Source of the DNA: Scatomorpha pullicola
Lineage (GTDB): Bacteria > Bacillota > Clostridia > Oscillospirales > Oscillospiraceae
Reading direction: 5' to 3'
NCBI GenBank assembly: GCA_018716545.1
Contig: DVJU01000032.1
Span: 1 to 16,543 of the forward strand
Length of the DNA stretch: 16,543 nt
Position numbers and translations under genes: made by a program. The notes under the pieces were generated by a model. It was given only the letters and a program-made list of their open reading frames with translations. It searched no databases and was not told the origin of the DNA. This document shows, piece by piece, positions 1 to 6,142 of this stretch. Position 1 is the first letter of the stretch, and the number at the start of each line of letters is the position of its first letter.

Positions 1-98
1 TCGTCCATCCACTTGTCGCGGGGCTCCACTTCCTTCTTGGTGAACTCGCGCACCATGTCGCGGATCATTACTTGTTCTTCGGTGAAGTTGAAAGTCAT
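1..98 (-). CDS. Acyl-CoA dehydrogenase, N-terminal fragment (runs off window)
   Basis: Only the first 32 codons lie in the window. They read MTFNFTEEQVMIRDMV, then REFTKKEVEPRDKWMD, the usual opening helix of acyl-CoA dehydrogenases (TEEQ..IRDMVR.F...E..P). In Clostridia such proteins are often butyryl-CoA dehydrogenases, FAD enzymes that reduce crotonyl-CoA together with electron-transfer flavoprotein; that assignment is an inference from the family, because the substrate-specific parts lie outside. The start is fixed by the ribosome site GGGAGGG, 8 nt upstream of the ATG. A promoter with 17-bp spacing precedes it (154-182). The gene is divergent from the AraC-family regulator at 496-1560, which makes it a natural candidate target of that regulator. 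Confidence 0.8.
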   Translation of the reverse strand, partial: MTFNFTEEQVMIRDMVREFTKKEVEPRDKWMD

Positions 99-153
99 CT
101 GTTAAGCCCTCCCGGTATAGTATTGCGGGACTCTCCGTCCCTTGTCTGACTTG

Positions 154-182
154 ATTATCGTACTTGCACGGGCGAAACTCAA
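154..182 (-). promoter_or_regulatory. Promoter of the acyl-CoA dehydrogenase gene
   Basis: On the minus strand TTGAGT (177-182) and GATAAT (154-159) are separated by exactly 17 bp. Transcription would start near 147 and give a leader of about 50 nt. That leader contains a small hairpin, GGGAC / GTCCC (127-141), ahead of the ribosome site. Confidence 0.6.
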
Positions 183-228
183 TTAAGAATGATGCTTCAA
201 TTTCTATATATCTTGCTATGTTAATTCC

Positions 229-257
229 TTGACGGTAATATAACAGCAATATATATT
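229..257 (+). promoter_or_regulatory. Upstream (second) promoter for the AraC-family gene
   Basis: TTGACG (229-234), 17-bp spacer, TATATT (252-257). The -10 box overlaps the repeated CAGCAATATA/AATATAACA motifs, so a bound regulator would block or modulate it. Confidence 0.45.
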
Positions 258-330
258 GATTGTCAGCAATATAACAAATGTGCCGGCAGCTTTCGACACA
301 TTTTATTCATTTTTATGTTATTGACGCCGT

Positions 331-359
331 AAATAGTTTGTTTTATAATAATCTTGTCC
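331..359 (+). promoter_or_regulatory. Main promoter for the AraC-family gene
   Basis: TTGACG (331-336), exact 17-bp spacer, consensus TATAAT (354-359). The predicted start near 366 leaves a leader of about 130 nt before the ATG at 496. Confidence 0.65.
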
Positions 360-495
360 AAATTTAACAGGCATTTTATCCGCTGTGAATACAGACTTTT
401 TTCGCAGTTTTTGCTTGTTTTTCCCTCGACAGGTGCGTCTTTCATCTTTTCATGCTCTGCGCCGCCGTCGTTTTCCTATATATTTTGCTTGAGAA

Positions 496-1560
496 ATGGG
501 GTGGTCAGCCTTCGTTGGAGATACTTTCGTCACCTCGGGTGGGGACAGGCTCGAGGAATTCCTTGACGAGTTTATAGAGATGGCGATAGAGCCGGACGAT
601 ATGCTCCCGGCCGCCGCGCCAGACGAGGAGGAGTATCTGGAGCTTTTCATAGCCCACTCCCAGGACGAACCGGAGCACTACGCCGAGGTGGTCGCGGAGG
701 GCTCCAGCTATTCGCGCCCGGATATCAAGTACTCCAAATTCGTGCGCTCCTACAGCGAGCTGGACCCCGAGTCCGGCATAGAGCTGGTGAGGCTCAGCTC
801 GGCCACGGTGCCCCCCGACGGGTTCAACGTGTATTCGTCCGACGCCACGCTGCTGTGCTACAGCCTCTCGGGCGAGGGCGAGGTAATAATCAGCGGCCGG
901 GCTATTCGCTGCCGGAAGTACGACTGCGTCTGGGCGGACTGCTCCAGGCGGATACAGTTCCGCTCGGCGCCCGGAAAGCCGTGGGAGTGCGCGTTTGTGC
1001 GCATACACGGGCACATGGCCTCCCCGCTCTGCTCGATGCTGTGCGGCACGCTGTACGGACAGGGGCTGATACAGCTCACCTTCGGCGCGGGCACGCGCTT
1101 CCGCTCGCTGATATGGCAGCTGCTCAGCCCGAGGACGGAGTCCGGCCCCGACCCGGAAAGCGTGTACTCCCACCTGCTGCTGGAGCTGTTCCTGGAGGTG
1201 GAGGTAGCCCTCGTCAGCTCCTCGGCCAAGCAGGTCATCGTGCCGGACATCATAGCCGCGATACAGAGCTATCTCGACCGCAACTACCCCTCGGGCATCA
1301 CGCTAGACGCGCTCTCCAAGCAGTTCGGCATCAGCAAATACCACATGTCGCGCGAGTTCAAGCGCTACATCGGCAAGAGTCCCAACGACTACCTCATCGA
1401 CATCCGGCTCGACCACGCCAAGGTGCTGCTGGTGGACTCCGCGCGCACCATCGCCGAGATAGGCCAGCTGGTGGGTATACCGAACACCAACCACTTCCTC
1501 TACCTTTTCAAATCCCGCGAGGGCATAACCCCCTCCGCCTTCCGGAAGCAGAGAATATAA
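496..1560 (+). CDS. AraC/XylS-family transcriptional regulator
   Basis: 354 residues. The C-terminal ~100 residues (about 252-354) form the two helix-turn-helix motifs of the AraC family: ITLDALSKQFGISKYHMS with REFKRYIG (about 268-293), then TIAEIGQLVGIPNTNHF with LYLF and the family signature G.TPS.FRK (343-351). Residues about 95-245 look like the cupin-type sensor domain of such regulators, so a small ligand is likely but unknown. Residues 20-70 are unusually acidic and match nothing I recognise. The start is uncertain: a stop codon (TGA 490-492) lies two codons before ATG 496 and there is no clear ribosome site; in-frame ATGs at 580 and 601 are no better supported. A decayed or rearranged 5' end is possible. 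It is divergent from the acyl-CoA dehydrogenase gene and probably regulates it or itself; the target is inferred from position only. Confidence 0.85.
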   Translation: MGWSAFVGDTFVTSGGDRLEEFLDEFIEMAIEPDDMLPAAAPDEEEYLELFIAHSQDEPEHYAEVVAEGSSYSRPDIKYSKFVRSYSELDPESGIELVRLSSATVPPDGFNVYSSDATLLCYSLSGEGEVIISGRAIRCRKYDCVWADCSRRIQFRSAPGKPWECAFVRIHGHMASPLCSMLCGTLYGQGLIQLTFGAGTRFRSLIWQLLSPRTESGPDPESVYSHLLLELFLEVEVALVSSSAKQVIVPDIIAAIQSYLDRNYPSGITLDALSKQFGISKYHMSREFKRYIGKSPNDYLIDIRLDHAKVLLVDSARTIAEIGQLVGIPNTNHFLYLFKSREGITPSAFRKQRI

Positions 1561-1624
1561 AATTTGCGCTTTGCTGTTGCATTTCGCCTCTCTGTGCGTC
1601 TTTATATACAGAGGGAGCGTTCTC

Positions 1625-1674
1625 GGGCGAATTCTTCACAATTCGTCCAAACTTATGATGCAACTTTGATGCAA
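1625..1674. repeat. Small palindrome and TGATGCAA direct repeat
   Basis: GGGCGAATT (1625-1633) and AATTCGTCC (1640-1648) form an imperfect dyad. It is followed by TGATGCAA at 1656-1663 and again at 1667-1674, 11 bp apart (one helical turn). The block sits between the AraC gene and the small lipoprotein ORF and could be an operator; no promoter of good quality was seen. Confidence 0.3.
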
Positions 1675-1717
1675 TGTTGGTTTATTCTTTGGTCAGCGGA
1701 ATGAAGGGGGGCACGAC

Positions 1718-1858
1718 ATGAAGCGCATAGCGGCCTTTTTAGCAGCTTTGGCACTTGCTCTCTCCCTTGCGGCCTGCGGTTCGACGGAACCGCCCGGCCA
1801 CAGCCTGCCGGTGAGCGGTATGACGGACCGTTTGCCCAGGACTGTCGTGCACTTCTGA
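1718..1858 (+). CDS. 46-residue lipoprotein-like ORF, probably truncated
   Basis: Starts with MKRIAAFLAALALALSLAAC: a lysine/arginine n-region, a hydrophobic core and a perfect lipobox LAAC with the lipidated cysteine at position 20. The 26 residues after the cysteine (GSTEPPGHSLPVSG and on to VVHF) carry no recognisable domain, and the stop follows. A strong ribosome site (GAAGGGGGG, 1703-1711) supports translation, and the intrinsic terminator at 1890-1930 closes the unit. Lipoproteins this short are rare, so the likeliest reading is the 5' remnant of a larger substrate-binding or surface lipoprotein; a genuine micro-lipoprotein cannot be excluded. Confidence 0.5.
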   Translation: MKRIAAFLAALALALSLAACGSTEPPGHSLPVSGMTDRLPRTVVHF

Positions 1859-1889
1859 AACCGCAGCTTCTCCCTGCCATGATACCGGA

Positions 1890-1930
1890 AAACTAGACCG
1901 CGTCCCGAATAGGGGCGCGGTTTAGTTTTT
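1890..1930 (+). terminator. Strong intrinsic terminator
   Basis: A 17-bp stem with two wobble pairs (1890-1906 with 1912-1928) around a 5-nt loop GAATA, ending in TTTAGTTTTT. The left arm is A-rich at its base, so it may also work on the minus strand for transcripts leaving mntP. Confidence 0.8.
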
Positions 1931-1951
1931 CCCTGCAGCGCGGCAAACGAC

Positions 1952-1989
1952 AGGCCGGCCGTCCGGGCAAACGCCCGGACGGCCGGCCT
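1952..1989. repeat. Perfect 17-bp GC-rich inverted repeat (hairpin)
   Basis: The arm AGGCCGGCCGTCCGGGC (1952-1968) is mirrored exactly at 1973-1989 around the loop AAAC. It lies 33 bp beyond the mntP stop codon and could end mntP transcripts on the minus strand, but it has no T-run after it (CTGTCGTTTG), so termination would be weak or the hairpin acts as an mRNA 3' stabiliser. The adjacent hairpin at 1890-1930 may be the true end. Confidence 0.6.
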
Positions 1990-2021
1990 CAGCGCCTCTG
2001 CGCACAAATTCGCGGGCGCTC

Positions 2022-2606
2022 TCACAGCAGACCCGTGATAATTATCTCCAAGCCTATGAAAACGAGTATGGCTCCGCCGAAGATCCCCGCCTTGTTGGCG
2101 AGTCTGGTTCCGGCCTTCTTGCCGATCACGATGCCGGCGAAGCATATCACGAAGGTCACCGCGCCTATCAGCAGGCAGGCCAGCAGCGCCTCGGCAAAGC
2201 TGTACTCGGCGATGGTAAAGCCCACCGACAGCGCGTCTATGGACGTGGCCACGCCCTGCACCAGCAGCGCGCCGAAGCCCACGGCGGGCTTCTCCCCGCC
2301 GCCGTCGCGGTTTTTGAGACATTCGTAGATCATCTTGCCGCCTATGAAGCACAGCAGTATGAGCGCTATCCAGGGTATGAACCGCTCGAACGCCCTGAAG
2401 CGCTGCGCTATCGTCGACACGCATATCCAGCCTATCATAGGCATGGCGAACTGGAACACGGAAAACACCAGCGCCACGCCGCAGGTCTTCCCTCTTTTCA
2501 TGCCCGGCTCGTTCAGGCCGTTGGCCAGGGACACCGAGAAGGCGTCCATCGCCAGCCCCACGCCCAGCAGGATGCTGTTGAAGAAAAATGCAAAGCTCAA
2601 GTCCAT
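2022..2606 (-). CDS. mntP: Manganese efflux pump MntP
   Basis: 194 residues, the normal family length, with six hydrophobic segments. The MntP family exports Mn2+ across the cytoplasmic membrane and prevents manganese toxicity. The two family motifs with membrane aspartates are present: GLAMDAFSVSLANG (Asp21) and TSIDALSVGF (Asp124). A longer in-frame reading exists upstream, but the true start is ATG 2606: GGAGGT lies 6 nt before it, and the upstream codons overlap a riboswitch and terminator. The gene is preceded by a yybP-ykoY manganese riboswitch (2702-2790), which matches the function and means expression should rise with manganese. Confidence 0.95.
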   Translation of the reverse strand: MDLSFAFFFNSILLGVGLAMDAFSVSLANGLNEPGMKRGKTCGVALVFSVFQFAMPMIGWICVSTIAQRFRAFERFIPWIALILLCFIGGKMIYECLKNRDGGGEKPAVGFGALLVQGVATSIDALSVGFTIAEYSFAEALLACLLIGAVTFVICFAGIVIGKKAGTRLANKAGIFGGAILVFIGLEIIITGLL

Positions 2607-2623
2607 TTTTGTACCTCCGTGCG

Positions 2624-2657
2624 ATAAAAAATCCGGGTGCGGCACAACCACACCCGG
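2624..2657 (-). terminator. Second leader terminator, just before the mntP ribosome site
   Basis: CCGGGTG pairs with CACCCGG (2651-2657 with 2633-2639) plus an inner GG/CC, followed on the minus strand by ATTTTTTAT (2632-2624). It lies between the riboswitch terminator and the ribosome site at 2613-2618. Having two intrinsic terminators in one leader is unusual. Confidence 0.7.
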
Positions 2658-2666
2658 CGTCGGAGC

Positions 2667-2711
2667 AAAAGAAAAAGACTCCATGTATGGCTGTCCCAGC
2701 ATACATGAGTC
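2667..2711 (-). terminator. Riboswitch expression-platform terminator
   Basis: On the minus strand GACTCATGTATGC pairs with CATACATGGAGTC (2677-2711, one bulged G), followed by TTTTTCTTTT (2676-2667). Its 5' strand overlaps the 3' end of the manganese aptamer, the classical mutually exclusive arrangement. Confidence 0.85.
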
Positions 2712-2790
2712 TCGCAAATTAAAACAAGCCAGCCCGTTGGGCAGTATGTTGACTTGTCACGTCAGAGCAACGCTTGCTACTCCCTCACAT
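2702..2790 (-). ncRNA. yybP-ykoY manganese riboswitch
   Basis: On the minus strand the conserved blocks occur in order: GAGGGAGTAGC (near 2786-2776), AGTCAACATACTGCCC (2757-2742) and GCGAGACTCATG (2715-2704). These are hallmark sequences of the yybP-ykoY aptamer, which senses Mn2+ in its paired L1/L3 loops. The outer helix can form between ATGTGAG and CTCATGT. The 3' strand of that helix (GACTCATG) is also the 5' strand of the terminator at 2667-2711, so ligand binding should prevent terminator formation and turn mntP on. The downstream gene is a manganese exporter, as expected for this class. Confidence 0.93.
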
Positions 2791-2799
2791 TAGTCAAGA

Positions 2800-2828
2800 T
2801 TTATAACACAATTCTTTGATTTTGTCAA
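2800..2828 (-). promoter_or_regulatory. Promoter of the mntP riboswitch transcript
   Basis: Consensus TTGACA (2823-2828), exact 17-bp spacer, TATAAA (2800-2805) on the minus strand; the transcript would start at about 2793, right at the aptamer. The -35 box overlaps the stop codon of the tetR remnant. Confidence 0.85.
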
Positions 2829-3375
2829 TACATGTCGGTAAAAGACGCGCGCCAGAGCCGCAGTCCGGGCTCTTTCCAAACATGGTGTTCACCGACTGGC
2901 CATGAACTTTTTACGCCCTGGAAATATTTAATTAGCAGCTTGCTCACATCCGGGCTGTACACTTGCACCTGTAAAGAAAAGCGCGAAATCTCACGGAGGC
3001 ACAGGCGCAAGACCACTGGAGGACAGTAGTAGCAGTCCCACCTGCGTCGGACGTCCCTGCGGGCATCGGCCAGCATGTTTTTCTTTGTCTCCTCATCGGC
3101 TTTCTCCAGTATCATGCTGATTATCATCCTGAGCACGTTGCTCTCAAAATTGGGCGACGTGATGATCTCATACAGCCCTGCATAATCCCGCATGTCCTGA
3201 AACTGCTGCCTGAGCAGTCCGCGCAGATCCGCCTGCGTACAGTCTTTGATTATCTCCTCGGTTCTCTGCACACATTCGGCTTCAAGCTGCTCCTTCCAAT
3301 CGTAGATGTCCCTGTAATACTTGCAGAAGGTCGAGCGGTTGATCTCGGCCAGTCGGCAGACTTCCGTAAGGCATA
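2825..3375 (-). pseudogene. TetR/AcrR-family regulator, N-terminus lost
   Basis: The readable family sequence starts at ICLTEVCRLAEINRSTFCKYYRD, the second half of the TetR helix-turn-helix (about 3380-3300), and continues through a normal-looking C-terminal domain to the stop at 2825. The first ~25 residues of the DNA-binding domain are missing. Upstream of about position 3375 the reading frame runs antisense through an unrelated response-regulator fragment and makes proline/arginine-rich nonsense; the apparent start near 3499 belongs to that shadow. No ribosome site fits. I read this as a 5'-truncated remnant joined to another gene by deletion or rearrangement. A protein made from it could not bind DNA normally. 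Confidence 0.75.
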
Positions 3376-3661
3376 TTGATAATCGAGGATGACGAGAGCA
3401 TAGCCGCCATAGAGCGCGACTATCTGAGCGTAGCGGGTTTCGGCGTGGACATAGCGGCCACGGGGGAGCGCGAGCGCGCGCAGATAAGTCTGGGCGCAAT
3501 CACGCTCCACACCGACACGCGCCGCGTCTTTGTGGGCTCGCGCGAGGTGGAGCTCAAGAACAAGGAGTGCGAGCTGCTGTGCTTCCTCATGTCCAACGCC
3601 GACATAGTGTTCAGCCGAGAGACGCTCTATGAGCGCATCTGGGGCTACGACGCGCCGGTGG
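3370..3661 (+). pseudogene. OmpR/PhoB-type response regulator remnant with internal deletion
   Basis: GILIIEDDESIAAIERDYL is the start of a receiver domain, with the acidic pair EDD used for Mg2+ binding. After about 35 residues (around 3465-3480) it jumps in frame to GAITLHTDTRRVFVGSREVE and LKNKECELLCFLMS, then YERIWGYDA: the winged-helix domain of OmpR-type regulators. The phosphorylated aspartate, the K/T switch residues and the rest of the receiver (about 85 residues) are missing. The end of the winged helix (wing and TVWGxGY motif) is also missing, because the frame runs into a transporter fragment at about 3660. The start codon is lost as well: the in-frame triplet before GGC ATA TTG is the stop TAA (3367-3369). 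Not functional as a response regulator. Confidence 0.75.
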
Positions 3662-3909
3662 CGAGCCCGGACATCACCGGTCGGACGCTGCTGTTCCTGG
3701 TGCTGTCCGGGCTTGCCACCGGCGCGTCCTGGCTCTGCTATTTCCGCGCGCTGCAGGACGGGCCGGCCAGCGTGGTGATGCCGATAGACAAGCTCAGCAT
3801 ACTGGTCACCATAGTTTTTTCCGGACTGGTGCTGCACGAAAAGCTCTCCCGCAAGGCCGCGGCAGGTCTTGCGCTGATACTCATAGGCACAGGCGCAATG
3901 CTGCTGTGA
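3662..3909 (+). pseudogene. EamA/DMT-family transporter, C-terminal fragment
   Basis: SPDITGRTLLFLVLSGLATG, then ASWLCYFRALQDGPASVVMP and the following segments to TGAMLL match the second EamA domain of drug/metabolite transporters (SW..YF.AL..G.AS.V.PI..L). Only about 82 residues, roughly three to four membrane helices, remain of an expected ~140 or ~290. It is fused in frame to the response-regulator fragment before it, so 3376-3909 forms one chimeric open frame. I see no ribosome site or start for it. It ends 13 bp before the flippase reading frame opens. Confidence 0.7.
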
Positions 3910-3926
3910 CTTTCCAAGGGAGGTGA

Positions 3927-5333
3927 GCCCGAACGACCTCATACCGCGCTCTCATATCCAACACCTTTCTCTTTTCGGTCAGCACCTTCGGCTCGAAGCT
4001 GCTGCTGTTCCTGCTCACGCCGTTCTACACCAGCGTGCTGACCGACTCGGAGTACGGCGTCACCGACCTCATAATGCAGACCGGCAACGTGCTCATACCC
4101 ATCGTCTCGCTCGGCGTGACCAACGCGATACTGCGCTTCGGGCTTGAAAAGGGCACGGACGACCGCTGCGTGTTCACCACGGGACTCGCCGTGATAGCTC
4201 TCGGCGAGGTGCTGCTGGCGCTGTTTTACCCGCTGCTGCAGAGCCTGGGACTGATGGGCGACTACGCGCTGCTGCTCTTGCTGTACGTGCTCATGGCCAA
4301 CCTGCACTCGCTGTTCGGCTCCATGGCCCAGGCGCTGGGCAAGGTGCGGCTCTACGCGGTCAGCGGCATCGTGTGCACGGTGCTGCTCGTCGCGCTGAAC
4401 GTGCTGTTCCTAGCCGTGTTCCGCATGGGCATCGTCGGGTATATACTCTCCAACGTGCTGGCGGACGCCCTGGCTGCGGCCTTTTTGTTTTTCGCGCTGC
4501 GGCTCTGGGAGCATTTCAGCCTGCCGTCCATACGGCGCGAGGTCGTGCGCAACATGCTGCGCTACTGCCTGCCGCTCATCCCGGCCACGGTCTGCTCGTG
4601 GATAATCAACATCTCCGACCGCTATTTCATCAGCTATATGCTCGGCAGCGACGTGTCGGGGCTGTACGCGGTGGCAAACAAGATATCCACCATCATGCTC
4701 ATACTCTCCAACATCTTCACCTCCGCCTGGCAGCTCTCGGCCATGGAGGGACGCGCCAAGGCCGAGAGGGAGCGGTTCTTCTCCAACGTCTACTCGGTCT
4801 ACGAGGCGCTGGCCATGGTGGGCGCGGCGGTGCTGATGGCGGCGTCGCGGCTCATCATGCGCTTCCTCGCCGCGCCGGACTACTTCTCCGCCTGGCAATA
4901 CGCGCCCGTGCTGACGCTGGGCACGGCGCTCGGCTGCCTGGGGGCGTTCTTCGCCACGGTGTACATGGTGGAAAAGCGCAGCGCCGCCACGCTGACCACC
5001 ACGGCCGCGGGCGCTGTGGTGAACCTGGCCGGCAACGCCCTGCTGATCCCCGTCTGGGGCGCGATGGGCGCGGCGATCGCCACGCTGGCCAGCTACATCG
5101 TCATATTCGCCGCGCGCGCCATACACTCGCGCACGCTGCTGAAGGTCAGCTTCAGCGTGCCGAGGTTCCTCGCCGCCATGGCCGTGCTGGTCTTCGAGTG
5201 CTTCCTGGTCGAGGGCGAGCGCACGGCGGAGTCCGTGCTCTGCTGCGCGGCGGTCGCGCTGCTCTACGTCAGGCCGCTCATCAAGGCGGCCCGCAGCGGC
5301 TTTCGCGAGATCCTCCCCCGCCGCCACCGCTGA
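3927..5333 (+). CDS. Wzx-type polysaccharide flippase, 5' end damaged
   Basis: A polytopic membrane protein of about 467 residues. The beginning SNTFLFSVSTFGSKLLLFLL, then TPFYTSVLTDSEYGVTDL is the typical first helix and loop of the polysaccharide-biosynthesis/MOP flippase family, followed by many hydrophobic helices and a basic C-terminus (PRRHR). Such proteins move undecaprenyl-linked sugar units across the membrane. The frame is open from 3927, but the codon before is TGA (3924-3926) and there is no ATG, GTG or TTG until GTG 4035, which would delete the first helix. A good ribosome site AAGGGAGG (3915-3922) is present. Dropping one C from the CCC at 3928-3930 would join GTG 3923 to this frame and give MSRTTSYRALISN, so a frameshift or sequencing error is likely, although that GTG sits too close to the ribosome site. 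The PAP2 phosphatase downstream fits the same lipid-carrier pathway. Confidence 0.8.
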   Translation, partial: ARTTSYRALISNTFLFSVSTFGSKLLLFLLTPFYTSVLTDSEYGVTDLIMQTGNVLIPIVSLGVTNAILRFGLEKGTDDRCVFTTGLAVIALGEVLLALFYPLLQSLGLMGDYALLLLLYVLMANLHSLFGSMAQALGKVRLYAVSGIVCTVLLVALNVLFLAVFRMGIVGYILSNVLADALAAAFLFFALRLWEHFSLPSIRREVVRNMLRYCLPLIPATVCSWIINISDRYFISYMLGSDVSGLYAVANKISTIMLILSNIFTSAWQLSAMEGRAKAERERFFSNVYSVYEALAMVGAAVLMAASRLIMRFLAAPDYFSAWQYAPVLTLGTALGCLGAFFATVYMVEKRSAATLTTTAAGAVVNLAGNALLIPVWGAMGAAIATLASYIVIFAARAIHSRTLLKVSFSVPRFLAAMAVLVFECFLVEGERTAESVLCCAAVALLYVRPLIKAARSGFREILPRRHR

Positions 5334-5366
5334 ACGCCCTCACCCCACCGCGCTGCCGGTGTACAG

Positions 5367-5396
5367 TTGATGGATTATGTCGAAAAATTTTATACT
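5367..5396 (+). promoter_or_regulatory. Possible promoter of the PAP2 gene
   Basis: TTGATG (5367-5372), 18-bp spacer, TATACT (5391-5396) in the AT-rich 156-bp gap after the flippase. A weaker alternative lies at about 5426-5455. Confidence 0.5.
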
Positions 5397-5489
5397 CTGT
5401 TTAATATTTCGTAAACCGGCTGTAATTTGAGTGTTGTACACTTACACATATTCTGAACGCCCGGGCGGGCGGGGTGAGGAGGTTTGAGG

Positions 5490-5993
5490 ATGGAATTCAG
5501 GGTTTTGCAGTGGATACAGGCCAACATGCGCTGCCGGTTCCTTGACGCGCTGATGCCGCTTGTCAGCGCGATGGGCAACGGCGGCGTCGTCTGGCTGCTG
5601 GCGGCCGCCGCCATGACTTGCAGCCGGACGTACCGCAGGTTCGGACTGCTGCTGGCCGCCGGGCTTATAATAGGCGTGCTGATAGGCAACGTCTGCATGA
5701 AGAACCTCGTCGCACGCAGCCGCCCCTGCTGGAGGGAGCCGTCGGTCAAGCTGCTCATATCCAACCCCAGGGACTACTCCTTCCCCTCCGGGCACACGCT
5801 GTCCTCGACCATAGCCGCGGTCATAATCACCTCGGCCAACCGGAAGTTCGGCTACGCCGCAATACCGCTGGCCTCGGCGATATCCTTCTCGCGCCTATAT
5901 CTGTACGTACACTTCCCCAGCGACGTGCTCGGCGCGTCGTGCCTGGGACTGGTGCTCGCGTCCGTCGTGCTGCACTTCGGACTGCAATTGTGA
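5490..5993 (+). CDS. PAP2-family membrane phosphatase (undecaprenyl-diphosphatase-like)
   Basis: 167 residues with five to six hydrophobic segments. All three motifs of the PAP2 acid-phosphatase superfamily are intact: KNLVARSRP (K71...R78-P79), PSGH (99-102) and SRLYLYVHFPSD (R135, H141, D145). H102 and H141 are the expected general acid and nucleophile. Small bacterial members of this type remove a phosphate from undecaprenyl diphosphate or related lipid phosphates at the outer face of the membrane; the exact substrate cannot be told. The start is ATG 5490 with AGGAGG 7 nt upstream; an in-frame TTG two codons earlier lies too close to it. It follows the flippase gene, so recycling of the lipid carrier used in polysaccharide export is a reasonable role. 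Confidence 0.88.
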   Translation: MEFRVLQWIQANMRCRFLDALMPLVSAMGNGGVVWLLAAAAMTCSRTYRRFGLLLAAGLIIGVLIGNVCMKNLVARSRPCWREPSVKLLISNPRDYSFPSGHTLSSTIAAVIITSANRKFGYAAIPLASAISFSRLYLYVHFPSDVLGASCLGLVLASVVLHFGLQL

Positions 5994-6020
5994 GAAATTC
6001 GCCCGCAGCAGCTACCAGCC

Positions 6021-6110
6021 ATGACCTTGAAGGATGAGATACCGCTTCATACAAAGGGACTGACTGACGAAAAACATGAACTTTACCGACCAAAGCAATC
6101 GAAAATCTAA
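6021..6110 (+). CDS. 29-codon ORF, possibly the 3' end of a lost gene
   Basis: ATG 6021 opens MTLKDEIPLHTKGLTDEK followed by HELYRPKQSKI and a stop. It has no good ribosome site. The charged, soluble-looking sequence and codon use resemble the downstream block rather than the PAP2 gene, so it may be the tail of a gene whose front was deleted. I do not recognise the family. It could also be non-coding. Confidence 0.25.
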   Translation: MTLKDEIPLHTKGLTDEKHELYRPKQSKI

Positions 6111-6142
6111 ACCAGTTTTTACAATCAGAATGGAGAATGCTT

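Larger units (their letters stand above)
99..495. other. 397-bp AT-rich divergent regulatory region
   Basis: No convincing gene is seen here. The stretch is much richer in A/T than the flanking genes. It holds the minus-strand promoter (154-182), two plus-strand promoters (229-257 and 331-359), and short repeats between them: CAGCAATATA occurs at 244-253 and 264-273, exactly 20 bp apart, and AATATAACA at 237-245 and 268-276. Direct repeats two helical turns apart are typical of AraC-family operators, so autoregulation or control of the divergent gene is plausible. Confidence 0.55.

Noticed and set aside
4373..5404. Long alternative frames on both strands within the flippase gene
   Set aside because: Arg/His/Gly/Ala-rich translations typical of wrong-frame reading of GC-rich DNA; the flippase frame shows coherent membrane helices.
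5457..5466. Palindrome CGCCCGGGCG upstream of the PAP2 gene
   Set aside because: A 10-bp GC palindrome is expected by chance in such DNA, and there is no further support for a site.
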